The position numbers and the translations under genes were made by a program. A DNA stretch of 64,000 bases from Siminovitchia fortis (GTDB taxonomy: Bacteria; Bacillota; Bacilli; Bacillales; Bacillaceae_C), in assembly GCF_003605365.2 (NCBI RefSeq), contig NZ_QYTU02000013.1:1-64000 (forward strand). Direction: 5' to 3'. Shown in pieces: positions 24,497-32,993 of this stretch (within the stretch, counting starts at the first letter, position 1; every line of letters starts with the position of its first letter). The notes under the pieces are model-generated. The model ran no database searches. It saw only the letters and a list, made by a program, of their open reading frames with translations, and had not been told where the DNA came from.

Positions 24497-25669
24497 TTGA
24501 AACATTGCGATGTTTTGGTCATTGGAGGGGGGATCATTGGCTGCGCGATTGCATATTACGTATCCAAATCAGGCCGGCAAGTGACGATTCTTGAAAAAGG
24601 GGAGTTTGTAAGCGGAACTTCCTCCAAGTGTGACGGCAATATCTTGGCAATTGATAAAGATCCCGGATTTGATAGCCAAATGTCTTTGGTCAGTCAAAAT
24701 TTGGTCGATCGGCTGGCAAAAGAATTGAAATATCCTTTTGAATATCGGGCGCCGGGAAGTATTCTCGTCTGTGAAACCGAGGAGGAAATGGAGGCGGCCC
24801 GACAGTGGGTGGACAGGCAAAAGGAGGCAGGGCTTCCTTTTCGGATGCTCGACCGCCAGGATATCCGGCAGGAGTCAAAGTTTTTCGCCGATGATCTGTT
24901 AGGAGGTCTGGAATGCGCCACAGACTCGACGATCAACCCCTATATGCTGGCCTTTGCTTTATTGGAAAGCGCCCAGAACAACGGGGCTGACGCTTGGAAG
25001 CAGACGGAAGTAAAAAGCATTCAAAAAGGACTGGACGGACAATTTAGAGTGGAAACTTCCAATGGAGTTTTTACCGCCAGCCAAGTGGTAAATGCTTGCG
25101 GCGTTTGGGCTCCGCGAATCGGAGAAATGGTGGGGCTTTCCATTCCGATACAACCAAGAAAAGGACATATTATTGTAGCTTCCAGACAGGAGCACGTCGG
25201 TTCCCGCAAGGTGATGGAATTTGGCTATTTGATTTCAAAATTTGGCGGAAAACGCCGAGTCGACCCGCTCACTGAAAAATATGGGGTTGCCCTTGTATTT
25301 GAGCCGACGGAGAGCCAAAATTTCTTAATCGGAAGCAGCAGGGAGTTTGCCGGTTTTGATATGAGAGTAAGAAATGAAGTCATTAAGTGCATAGCAAGAA
25401 GAGCCATTCGGTTTTATCCGAAAATGGCAGATATGATGATGATCCGTTCCTACGCCGGCCTGCGGCCATACACAGAAGATCATCTGCCGATCGTTTCCCA
25501 TGTGGACGAGGTTCCCGGGTTTTACATAGCCGCAGGACACGAGGGGGATGGCATTAGTCTTTCGGCAGTTACCGGGAAGGTGATTGAAGAGATGATCAAT
25601 GAGAAAGAAACCTCCATTCCCATTGATCCGCTCCGCTATAACCGGTTTTCAAGAGAGGTGGTTAGTTGA
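24497..25669 (+). CDS. DadA-like FAD dehydrogenase, probable D-hydroxyproline dehydrogenase catalytic subunit
   Basis: This 390-residue flavoprotein of the D-amino acid / glycine oxidase fold has the FAD motif DVLVIGGGIIGCAIAYY and the closing motif GFYIAAGHEGDGISLSAVTG. It is the first gene after the sigma-54 promoter and overlaps the epimerase gene by one base. In hydroxyproline catabolism a DadA-type enzyme oxidises cis-4-hydroxy-D-proline to pyrroline-4-hydroxy-2-carboxylate. The three divergent Fe-S/flavin genes probably supply its partner subunits. The start is TTG 24497, 8 bases after GGAGGG. Confidence 0.82.
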   Translation: MKHCDVLVIGGGIIGCAIAYYVSKSGRQVTILEKGEFVSGTSSKCDGNILAIDKDPGFDSQMSLVSQNLVDRLAKELKYPFEYRAPGSILVCETEEEMEAARQWVDRQKEAGLPFRMLDRQDIRQESKFFADDLLGGLECATDSTINPYMLAFALLESAQNNGADAWKQTEVKSIQKGLDGQFRVETSNGVFTASQVVNACGVWAPRIGEMVGLSIPIQPRKGHIIVASRQEHVGSRKVMEFGYLISKFGGKRRVDPLTEKYGVALVFEPTESQNFLIGSSREFAGFDMRVRNEVIKCIARRAIRFYPKMADMMMIRSYAGLRPYTEDHLPIVSHVDEVPGFYIAAGHEGDGISLSAVTGKVIEEMINEKETSIPIDPLRYNRFSREVVS

Positions 25670-26706
25670 TGAAGGCGGATAAAATGTTTACGACGATTGA
25701 CACACATACGGGAGGGAATCCGACAAGAACATTGATCAGCGGCCTTCCTGAATTAAAAGGAAACACCATGTCAGAGAAAATGCTCCATATGAAAAAAGAA
25801 TACGACTGGATTCGCAAGCTGCTCATGAATGAACCGAGGGGTCATGATGTCATGTCGGGGGTGCTTCTCACGGATCCTTGCCATCCTGATGCTGATTTGG
25901 GTGTGATTTATATTGAGACGGGCGGCTATTTGCCGATGTGCGGCCACGATACGATCGGTGTCTGTACCGCTCTGGTTGAGGCGGGAATTATTAAGGGTCA
26001 GGAGCCTGTCACTATCTTGAAGCTGGATACGCCCGCAGGATTGGTGGAAGTCGATATTACAGTTGAAAATGGGAAAGCAATAGAAGTGTCATTTTGCAAT
26101 GTACCGGCCTTTTTATTAAAAAGAGTTTCTGTCAACGTGGAAGGCATCGGGCAGGTTGAAGCTGACATTGCTTATGGCGGAAATTTTTACGCCATTATTG
26201 ATGCAAAATCAATCGGGCTGGAGCTGATACCTGAAAATGCATCCACAATTATTGATAAGGCAATCACCATTCGAAATGCCATCAACGAACGGACAAAGGT
26301 TGTTCATCCGGAATATCCTTTTATCAAGGGCTTGACCCACGTGGAGTTTTTTACGGACCCGACCCATGAAAAGGCTCACGTAAAAAATACCGTTGTCGTT
26401 CCGCCAGGAGGAATTGACCGGTCACCTTGCGGCACAGGGACTTCGGCGAAGTTGGCGGTTCTTTATGCTAATCAGGAAATTGCCAAAGGGGAGGAGTTTG
26501 TCCATGAAAGCATCGTTGGTTCCTTATTTAAAGGCCGGGTTCTGGAAACGACGTGTGTGAATGGGCTGGAAGCGGTTGTAACCAGAATCACAGGATCCGC
26601 CTGGCTGATGGGGATGCATCGGTTTTTTTACAATGAAGAAGATCCGTTGAAAGAAGGCTTTCTCCTGATTCCGCCGATGGAGCATGAAATGGAGGAGGTA
26701 AAATGA
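25669..26706 (+). CDS. Proline racemase family, 4-hydroxyproline 2-epimerase
   Basis: This 345-residue protein should interconvert trans-4-hydroxy-L-proline and cis-4-hydroxy-D-proline, the entry step of the pathway. Both catalytic cysteines are present, Cys91 in GGYLPMCGHDTIG and Cys254 in DRSPCGTGTSA, as needed for the two-base racemase mechanism; dehydratase members lack one. ATG 25669 has AGAGGTGG upstream and overlaps the dehydrogenase stop codon. It is followed with overlap by a cysteine-less paralogue. Proline racemase activity cannot be excluded, but the deaminase and semialdehyde dehydrogenase downstream favour hydroxyproline. Confidence 0.87.
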   Translation: MKADKMFTTIDTHTGGNPTRTLISGLPELKGNTMSEKMLHMKKEYDWIRKLLMNEPRGHDVMSGVLLTDPCHPDADLGVIYIETGGYLPMCGHDTIGVCTALVEAGIIKGQEPVTILKLDTPAGLVEVDITVENGKAIEVSFCNVPAFLLKRVSVNVEGIGQVEADIAYGGNFYAIIDAKSIGLELIPENASTIIDKAITIRNAINERTKVVHPEYPFIKGLTHVEFFTDPTHEKAHVKNTVVVPPGGIDRSPCGTGTSAKLAVLYANQEIAKGEEFVHESIVGSLFKGRVLETTCVNGLEAVVTRITGSAWLMGMHRFFYNEEDPLKEGFLLIPPMEHEMEEVK

Positions 26707-27638
26707 TTCTACAGGAATTCTATTCCACAACAGATGTACATGTAGCGGGTGAAGTGTTCCGTTTATTTGATGATATTCCTTTTATACAATATGAAAGCTT
26801 AAAAGAGCTGGATGAGCAGCTGCCGAATGTTTTTTCAAAAGAAATCGCACTCTTGCTTAATGAGCCGCGGGGGTTTGCGGGGATCAACGGATGTCTCGTT
26901 GTTCCGCCCATTAGCAGGAACAGTGATGCTGCAGCCGTATTTTTCAACCATGAGAAAACGCTGCCTATTCATTACGGAGGGGTCGTTGCCGTAGTTACCG
27001 CTTTGCTTGAAAGCGGCAAATTGAAGGAGAAATCGAACGGTACGTATTTGATTGAAACGGTCCACGGTGTGATTCCGGTTGTGGCCCTCAAGGAAAAAGA
27101 ACAGGTTGTCTCTGTAAGTGTGGAAATCGAAGATTGTTCAGTCCTTCAGACAGATGTTCCCTTGCTTGATTCATCGTATACAGTTGTACAGGCGGATCAT
27201 CGCTATGCTGTATTTGATAAAAGCGCAACGGAGGCAGACATTGGGCTCAGTGATCTTTCGGCATTAAAAAAGTGGGGAATAAACACTATTCAGGCTCTTA
27301 AATCCACTGAAATTGAAGGGGTCATACTGATGGACGAAGCTGCGCTTGCACAAGGAAAAATCAAAACGGTTACATTCCGGAAAGATGGCTGGATTGTTCG
27401 CTCGCCGGGCTTTGGTTCCACGGCAGCTTGCTTTGCTTATCTTTTATCAAAAGGGCGGGTGAAACCGAACCTTACTCTGATCAATGAAAGCGTTTTCGAA
27501 AGCTTTCTGGAATCAAAGGCTCAGTATATAAACGGAAAGTATCAATTCAGTATGTGTGCAAAAGGATTTATTACTGGAATGCAAACGTTTGTACTTGATC
27601 CAACGGACCCGTTGCCGGGGGGCTTTTTGATTAAATAA
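26703..27638 (+). CDS. Cysteine-less proline racemase paralogue
   Basis: This 311-residue protein has the proline racemase fold, starting EFYSTTDVHVAGEVFR with LLNEPRGFAGINGC. Both catalytic cysteines are missing: the first motif reads LPIHYGG (His90 where Cys is expected) and the second RSPGFGST (Gly236 where Cys is expected). It therefore cannot racemise by the known mechanism. It overlaps the true epimerase by 4 bases, which suggests co-translation and perhaps a heterodimer or a regulatory role. It could also be a lyase or dehydratase with other residues. Such a partner next to a hydroxyproline epimerase is worth attention. Confidence 0.8.
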   Translation: MILQEFYSTTDVHVAGEVFRLFDDIPFIQYESLKELDEQLPNVFSKEIALLLNEPRGFAGINGCLVVPPISRNSDAAAVFFNHEKTLPIHYGGVVAVVTALLESGKLKEKSNGTYLIETVHGVIPVVALKEKEQVVSVSVEIEDCSVLQTDVPLLDSSYTVVQADHRYAVFDKSATEADIGLSDLSALKKWGINTIQALKSTEIEGVILMDEAALAQGKIKTVTFRKDGWIVRSPGFGSTAACFAYLLSKGRVKPNLTLINESVFESFLESKAQYINGKYQFSMCAKGFITGMQTFVLDPTDPLPGGFLIK

Positions 27639-27661
27639 AAAATGATAGGGGGAACCCGTCT

Positions 27662-29131
27662 GTGGAAGGAATCATTAATTGGTTGGTCGATCAAGTATGG
27701 GGCACCGGTCTTGTTGTTTTTGCACTTGGGGCAGGTTTATTTTTCTCCATTATGACCCGCTTCGTGCAAATTCGGTATATTAAGGAAATGATTTTGTTGT
27801 TGTTCGAAGGTAAAAGTTCCGAGAACGGAATCTCTTCCTTCCAGGCATTTTGTTTGGCTTTATCAGGCCGTGTAGGGGTAGGGAATATCGCAGGTGTGGC
27901 AACCGCTATTGCCTACGGCGGTCCGGGAGCGGTTTTCTGGATGTGGATTATGGCACTGTTAGGCGGGGCGAGTGCTTTTATTGAATCGACGCTTGCACAG
28001 GTATTCAAGAGCAAGGTGGGAAATGAATACCGCGGAGGAACTCCTTATTTTATTGAAAAAGGCTTAAGGATGAAATGGTTTGCTGTCATCATGGCTGTGG
28101 TTGTTACAATTTCTTACGGATTTTTGACACCTGGGGTACAGGCCAATAACATTGCGGCCGGGATGGAAAACGCCTTTGGTTTAAGCAAGACAGTTACAGC
28201 AATATTTCTGGTGGTTTTACTTGGAGCTGTCATTTTCGGCGGTGTAAAACGTATAGCCGGTGTATCGCAAGCGGTTGTCCCATTCATGGCTATTGGCTAT
28301 GTTGTCGTTACTTTCATTGTCTTGGGGCTGAATTATGATAAAGTGCCTGCAATGTTTTCTTTGATTTTTACCAGTGCTTTCGGAACCAATCAAATTTTTG
28401 GCGGCATCGTGGGAACAGCGATTGCCTGGGGCGTCAGAAGGGCTATTTTCTCCAATGTTGCCGGCTGTGGTGAAGCGACTTATAGTTCCGCAGCAGCTGA
28501 AGTGAGCCATCCTGCCAAACAAGGATTAGTGCAAGCTTTTTCCGTCTATATTGATACGATTGTCGTTTGTACGGCAACAGCCTTGATGATTCTCGTAACG
28601 GGAATGTATAACGTTACGCCGGAGGGGAAAGCCCCTATCGTCCAATCATTGGCAAATATTGAACCAGGCCCTGCCTACACTCAAATGGCGGTTGAAACAG
28701 CGCTGCCCGGCTTTGGACCGGGGTTTGTATCCATTGCCATCTTCTTCTTTGCCTTTACGACTTTAATGGCCTATTACTATATTGCTGAAACAACGCTCGT
28801 CTATTTAAGCGGCAAACGGGAACTGCCTTGGCTGAAAACAGTTTTGAAGATTGTCATGCTCACGATGATTTTTATTGGCAGCGTCAAATCAGCATCCATG
28901 ATGTGGGCCCTAGGTGATATTGGGTTTGGATCGATGGCATGGCTCAGCCTTCTGGCGATTCTGCTCCTTACCAAACCAACTATGAAAGTGTTAAGAGATT
29001 ATGAAATCCAGAAAAAAGCCGGTAAGGATCCTGTTTTCGATCCGATTCAAGCCGGCATAAGCGGTGCTGACTTTTGGGAGGAAAAAAGCAGAGAGTATCG
29101 TACTGCTAATGAAAAAAGTTCCATTGGATAA
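27662..29131 (+). CDS. Sodium:alanine symporter (AGCS) family, probable hydroxyproline or proline transporter
   Basis: This 489-residue membrane protein has about ten transmembrane helices. The family motifs are visible: FCLALSGRVGVGNIAGVATAI, PGAVFWMWIMALLGGASAFIE and GVRRAIFSNVAGCGEATYSSAAAE. AGCS proteins carry neutral amino acids with sodium or protons. Its place inside the hydroxyproline operon makes hydroxyproline the likely cargo. The GTG start at 27662 has AGGGGGAA upstream. Confidence 0.88.
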   Translation: MEGIINWLVDQVWGTGLVVFALGAGLFFSIMTRFVQIRYIKEMILLLFEGKSSENGISSFQAFCLALSGRVGVGNIAGVATAIAYGGPGAVFWMWIMALLGGASAFIESTLAQVFKSKVGNEYRGGTPYFIEKGLRMKWFAVIMAVVVTISYGFLTPGVQANNIAAGMENAFGLSKTVTAIFLVVLLGAVIFGGVKRIAGVSQAVVPFMAIGYVVVTFIVLGLNYDKVPAMFSLIFTSAFGTNQIFGGIVGTAIAWGVRRAIFSNVAGCGEATYSSAAAEVSHPAKQGLVQAFSVYIDTIVVCTATALMILVTGMYNVTPEGKAPIVQSLANIEPGPAYTQMAVETALPGFGPGFVSIAIFFFAFTTLMAYYYIAETTLVYLSGKRELPWLKTVLKIVMLTMIFIGSVKSASMMWALGDIGFGSMAWLSLLAILLLTKPTMKVLRDYEIQKKAGKDPVFDPIQAGISGADFWEEKSREYRTANEKSSIG

Positions 29132-29175
29132 TGACATATGAACTATAAACCTATCAAGACGAGGAGGAATTTATT

Positions 29176-30075
29176 GTGACAAACTTAAAAGGCGTATATC
29201 CGGTGCTCGTTACACCGATGCACAATGACGAAACGGTCAATTGGGATGGACTTAAAAACAATATTGAGTATTTCATTAACCAGGGTGTCGATGGCCTTGC
29301 CATTAATGGGAGCACCGGGGAGTTCGTAAGCTTGACAAAAGAGGAGCGGTTTAAGGCGGTCGAAGAGGCGGTCAAACAGGTTGCGGGAAGAATTCCTCTT
29401 ATCGTCGGAACAGCAGCCGAAACAACGGAGGAAGCGATCGAATATACACAGCAGGCTGAAAAGGCAGGGGCGGATGCCGCACTTCTTATCAACTCGTACT
29501 ATGCACATCCGAAGGAAGAAGAGATCTATGAGCATTTTAAGGCGGTTGCTGAATCGGTTTCCTTTCCGATCATGATTTATAACAACCCTTTCACTTCCGG
29601 GGTGAACATTTCAGTTGAAACAATACTGCGAACTGGCCGAGATGTAGAGAATATTACCCATGTCAAAGAATCCAGCGGAGAAATCCGGAACGTCCGCGAC
29701 ATATCCCGTCAAGGCAAGGGATTCATCAAAACTTTCTGCGGAGCTGATGATATGGTTCTTGAGTCGTTCACGGTCGGGGCAGAAGGGTGGATTTCAGTGG
29801 CAGGAAATATTGCTCCCCGAACTTCCAAGGAAATGTATGATGCTTATGTGGAAGGTGATATCAGCCGGGCGTGGGAATTATATGATAAGCTGCTTCCGCT
29901 TTGCAATTTCCTTGAAGGTTCCGGGAAATATGTACAAATTACCAAGCACGCGATGGATTTGAAAGGGCTCGCCGGAGGCCCAGCTCGCAGGCCGCGTCTC
30001 GGATTGAGCCACGAAGAACAAGAAACGCTAAAGAAACTGATGGAACAGTTGGATGTTTTAGAAGTATCAAGATAA
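29176..30075 (+). CDS. DapA-family deaminase, probable pyrroline-4-hydroxy-2-carboxylate deaminase
   Basis: This 299-residue class I aldolase-fold protein has Schiff-base Lys164 (THVKESSGE), catalytic Tyr135 (IMIYNNPF) and the GSTGE loop at 45-49. Members in hydroxyproline operons dehydrate and deaminate pyrroline-4-hydroxy-2-carboxylate to 2-oxoglutarate semialdehyde. Dihydrodipicolinate synthase itself is less likely, since the gene is bracketed by a transporter and an aldehyde dehydrogenase of the same pathway. GTG 29176 has GAGGAGGA upstream. Confidence 0.83.
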   Translation: MTNLKGVYPVLVTPMHNDETVNWDGLKNNIEYFINQGVDGLAINGSTGEFVSLTKEERFKAVEEAVKQVAGRIPLIVGTAAETTEEAIEYTQQAEKAGADAALLINSYYAHPKEEEIYEHFKAVAESVSFPIMIYNNPFTSGVNISVETILRTGRDVENITHVKESSGEIRNVRDISRQGKGFIKTFCGADDMVLESFTVGAEGWISVAGNIAPRTSKEMYDAYVEGDISRAWELYDKLLPLCNFLEGSGKYVQITKHAMDLKGLAGGPARRPRLGLSHEEQETLKKLMEQLDVLEVSR

Positions 30076-30091
30076 ATGGAGGGGTAAGAAA

Positions 30092-31588
30092 ATGACGAAT
30101 GTTAAGGCGGTGGAGTTAAAACCGAGAGTTTCGGCCTTTTTGAAAGAGAAATTGGGACTTTATATGAATGGGGAATATGTACCTTCCAAAAGTGGAAAGA
30201 CGTTCGATGTACTGAATCCGGCGACGGAGGAGAAAATTGCGGAAGTCTATGAGGCGGGCGAAGAAGACATCGACTCAGCGGTCGCCGCTGCCCGCCATGC
30301 TTTTGATGAAGGAGAATGGACCAGGATGGATGCTGCTTCGCGTTCACGGCTGATCTACAAATTTGCAGATTTGCTCGAAGAACACAGGGAAGAGCTGGCA
30401 CAACTGGAGACACTGGACAATGGGAAGCCCTATGCTGTTGCATTGGCTGATGACGTGGACGGCACTGTTCAGCATTTCCGCTACTATGCGGGCTGGGCGA
30501 CGAAGATAGAGGGAAAAACAGTACAAGTCTCGCCGGATTATTTGAATTATATCGTCCATGAACCTGTTGGGGTAGTCGGGCAAATTATCCCATGGAACTT
30601 TCCGCTTGCCATGGCGGCATGGAAGCTGGGCTCGGCACTGGCGGTCGGTTGTACAGTCGTGATCAAACCGGCAACCGAAACACCGCTTTCCCTTTTGTAT
30701 GCTGCACAGTTGTTCAAGGAAGCCGGCTTCCCGGACGGTGTGGTGAATGTTGTGCCGGGATCCGGCCGGGTAGCGGGAGAAGCGATTATCCGCCATAAAC
30801 ATGTCGATAAAGTAGCTTTTACAGGGTCGACGGCAGTGGGCAGAACGGTCATGAAACAGGCAGCGGATCAAATCAAGGGAGTGACACTGGAACTTGGCGG
30901 CAAATCCCCGGCGATTATTTTGGAAGATGCGGATTTAAGCGAAGCGATTGACGGTGCTTTTGCCGGAACGATGTATAACCATGGTCAAAATTGCAGCGCC
31001 TGCACAAGGGTTTACGTTCACCGGTCCTTGTACAACGAAGTGCTACAGGGATTGGCAGAACGGGCAAATTCACTAAAAATTGGACCTGGACTTGAAGAAG
31101 ATACGGAAATGGGTCCACTTGTTTCGAAAAAACAACTGGAACCGGTCCTTTCTTATATTGAAAAAGGAAAGAAAGAAGGTGCGCGCCTTGTAGCCGGAGG
31201 AGAACGTGCCTATGACAAGGGATACTTTGTACAGCCGACTATTTTTGCCGACGTCACAGATGATATGACGATTGCCCGCGAGGAAATCTTTGGACCGGTT
31301 ATGGCTGTCTTTCCGTTTGATACAGTGGAAGAAGTTATCCGTCGGGCAAATGACAGCGACTATGGACTGGCAGCCAGCATCTGGACGGAGAATGTCAAAA
31401 AAGCCCACTACATCGCGAGCAAACTTCAATCCGGAACAGTATGGATCAATGACTTTGGCCTCGAATGGGAAACAATGCCGTTCGGCGGTTATAAACAATC
31501 CGGAATTGGCCGCGAAATGGGCGGGGAGTATGGGCTTGCGAACTATACCGAGGTAAAAAGCGTCTTTGTAAATATTAAACAAAAATAA
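30092..31588 (+). CDS. Aldehyde dehydrogenase, probable 2-oxoglutarate semialdehyde dehydrogenase
   Basis: This 498-residue NAD(P)-dependent aldehyde dehydrogenase has the active Cys301 in YNHGQNCSAC, Glu267 in TLELGGKSP and nucleotide-binding AFTGSTAVG. It ends the operon and should oxidise 2,5-dioxopentanoate to 2-oxoglutarate, completing hydroxyproline breakdown. By sequence alone it resembles betaine-aldehyde and general aldehyde dehydrogenases, so specificity rests on context. It starts 16 bases after the deaminase stop with a GGAGGGG ribosome site and is followed by a strong terminator. Confidence 0.86.
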   Translation: MTNVKAVELKPRVSAFLKEKLGLYMNGEYVPSKSGKTFDVLNPATEEKIAEVYEAGEEDIDSAVAAARHAFDEGEWTRMDAASRSRLIYKFADLLEEHREELAQLETLDNGKPYAVALADDVDGTVQHFRYYAGWATKIEGKTVQVSPDYLNYIVHEPVGVVGQIIPWNFPLAMAAWKLGSALAVGCTVVIKPATETPLSLLYAAQLFKEAGFPDGVVNVVPGSGRVAGEAIIRHKHVDKVAFTGSTAVGRTVMKQAADQIKGVTLELGGKSPAIILEDADLSEAIDGAFAGTMYNHGQNCSACTRVYVHRSLYNEVLQGLAERANSLKIGPGLEEDTEMGPLVSKKQLEPVLSYIEKGKKEGARLVAGGERAYDKGYFVQPTIFADVTDDMTIAREEIFGPVMAVFPFDTVEEVIRRANDSDYGLAASIWTENVKKAHYIASKLQSGTVWINDFGLEWETMPFGGYKQSGIGREMGGEYGLANYTEVKSVFVNIKQK

Positions 31589-31595
31589 TAAAAGC

Positions 31596-31636
31596 AAACT
31601 CTTGGAAAGCTGTTTTTGCTTTCCAAGAGTTTTTTA
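31596..31636 (+). terminator. Terminator of the hydroxyproline operon
   Basis: AAACTCTTGGAAAGC at 31596-31610 pairs perfectly over 15 bases with GCTTTCCAAGAGTTT at 31618-31632, followed by T residues. Confidence 0.92.
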
Positions 31637-31684
31637 AGTCTTATCGGTATAATTGATTAAGCAAAGCATAAGAAGAACAGCTTC

Positions 31685-32914
31685 TTACTCTTTCACCTTC
31701 AAAATCTGCAAATCAATATACAACTGGCAATTAGCATGAAAATCATCAAAACTGATCTCGGTCAGTTCACTGATTTGATTCAATCGGTATTTCAGTGTGT
31801 TTGTATGAATGAACAGCTTTTCCGCCGCCTGCTTCAGCCGGCAATTTTCCTCTAAGTAGACTTCAAGTGTTTGAAGGAGGTTCGTTTGGCTTTCCTCATC
31901 TTTTTGTTTCAGTTTCAGCAGGTCCTCATTCATGTCACCCATTTTTTTCTGCTGCTGTGCAATCGCCTCCAAATACCGGAACAGCCCAAGCTTTTTATAC
32001 TCAAGTGATGGGAGTTCCTTCAGCCCGATGAATTTGGCTGTCTTTATGACCTCAATGGATTCAAGATAACTTTTTCTAAGCTGGGTGACAGATGTATGTT
32101 CCCGGCTGATTCCCGCATATACCTGCTCCCCGCTGAACTGTGCCAACACGGACGATGCCAATGCGTTTGCGTGTATGGACAGATCTTTCGGGGATGAGAT
32201 ACTGCTGCCGATCATGACAATTACCGTCAGCTGATCAATAAAAAGGTGGGTAGGCATTTTCAGTGCATTTGCGAAAAGTCCCACTTTTTCAAGCAGTTCT
32301 CCAAAAGCTTCTTCACTGGAGGGGCCGACTGTAAAGACGATGGAAATAAAGGAATCCGGCAGGGAAATTTTGACGTTGGCGGCTTCCCATTTGATTTGAG
32401 CTTCCGTTTGGAAAGCGTCCTCCAAGATTTTTTTATAAAAATTATTCTTTTCTTCGTCTTTCTTCAGCTTCAATTGTTTATTTTGATAAAGGAGTTTGCC
32501 CACATGAAAGGAAACATCCAACAGAAAGGAGAGCTCGTCTTCAGTCAGCAGACGGTCCGTTTCCTGCACCCAGATGAAGCCCAAAACGCGCTCTTTATAT
32601 TTAGCGCTTACAACAACGCGCTGGTTCAATCCGATTTCCTCTATTTTTTCCACTCTGAAGGGTTCGGGAATTGTTTTTAGCTGATCGACAATGCCTTCAT
32701 CCATAAATTTCTCCAGGATGGGAATCGTCCAGCGTTTTTTAAAAATGGTTTGCCTGTTGGCTTCGTCAAACTGGTCAATATAAAAAGAGCTGTACGCCAA
32801 AAGGGAAAATTGCTCATCTTCTATGACAACCGGTTTTTTTAAATATTCACTGATCATCTCTGTTATTTCTTCGATATTCGTTAAAGAGTGGATTTTTTCC
32901 AAAAGACGGTCCAT
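31685..32914 (-). CDS. putR: PucR/CdaR-type activator of proline utilisation, PutR
   Basis: This 409-residue regulator has an N-terminal sensory part (about 20-150), a GGDEF-like middle (about 160-310) and a C-terminal PucR helix-turn-helix with CRLKQAAEKLFIHTNTLKYRLNQI. The size and position (last gene of putB-putC-putP-putR) match B. subtilis PutR (411 residues), which activates the put operon in response to proline. It is separated from putP by 79 bases. Confidence 0.88.
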   Translation of the reverse strand: MDRLLEKIHSLTNIEEITEMISEYLKKPVVIEDEQFSLLAYSSFYIDQFDEANRQTIFKKRWTIPILEKFMDEGIVDQLKTIPEPFRVEKIEEIGLNQRVVVSAKYKERVLGFIWVQETDRLLTEDELSFLLDVSFHVGKLLYQNKQLKLKKDEEKNNFYKKILEDAFQTEAQIKWEAANVKISLPDSFISIVFTVGPSSEEAFGELLEKVGLFANALKMPTHLFIDQLTVIVMIGSSISSPKDLSIHANALASSVLAQFSGEQVYAGISREHTSVTQLRKSYLESIEVIKTAKFIGLKELPSLEYKKLGLFRYLEAIAQQQKKMGDMNEDLLKLKQKDEESQTNLLQTLEVYLEENCRLKQAAEKLFIHTNTLKYRLNQISELTEISFDDFHANCQLYIDLQILKVKE

Positions 32915-32993
32915 TCAAATTCCCCCCATCCATAAAGAAGCGGTCAATGAAAAGTTTATCATACTTTTCATTGACCGCATCAGAAAAAACACT

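Noticed and set aside
29176..30075. Lysine-pathway dihydrodipicolinate synthase (dapA)
   Set aside because: Family signature fits, but it is inside the hydroxyproline operon next to a semialdehyde dehydrogenase, where the deaminase role is far more likely.
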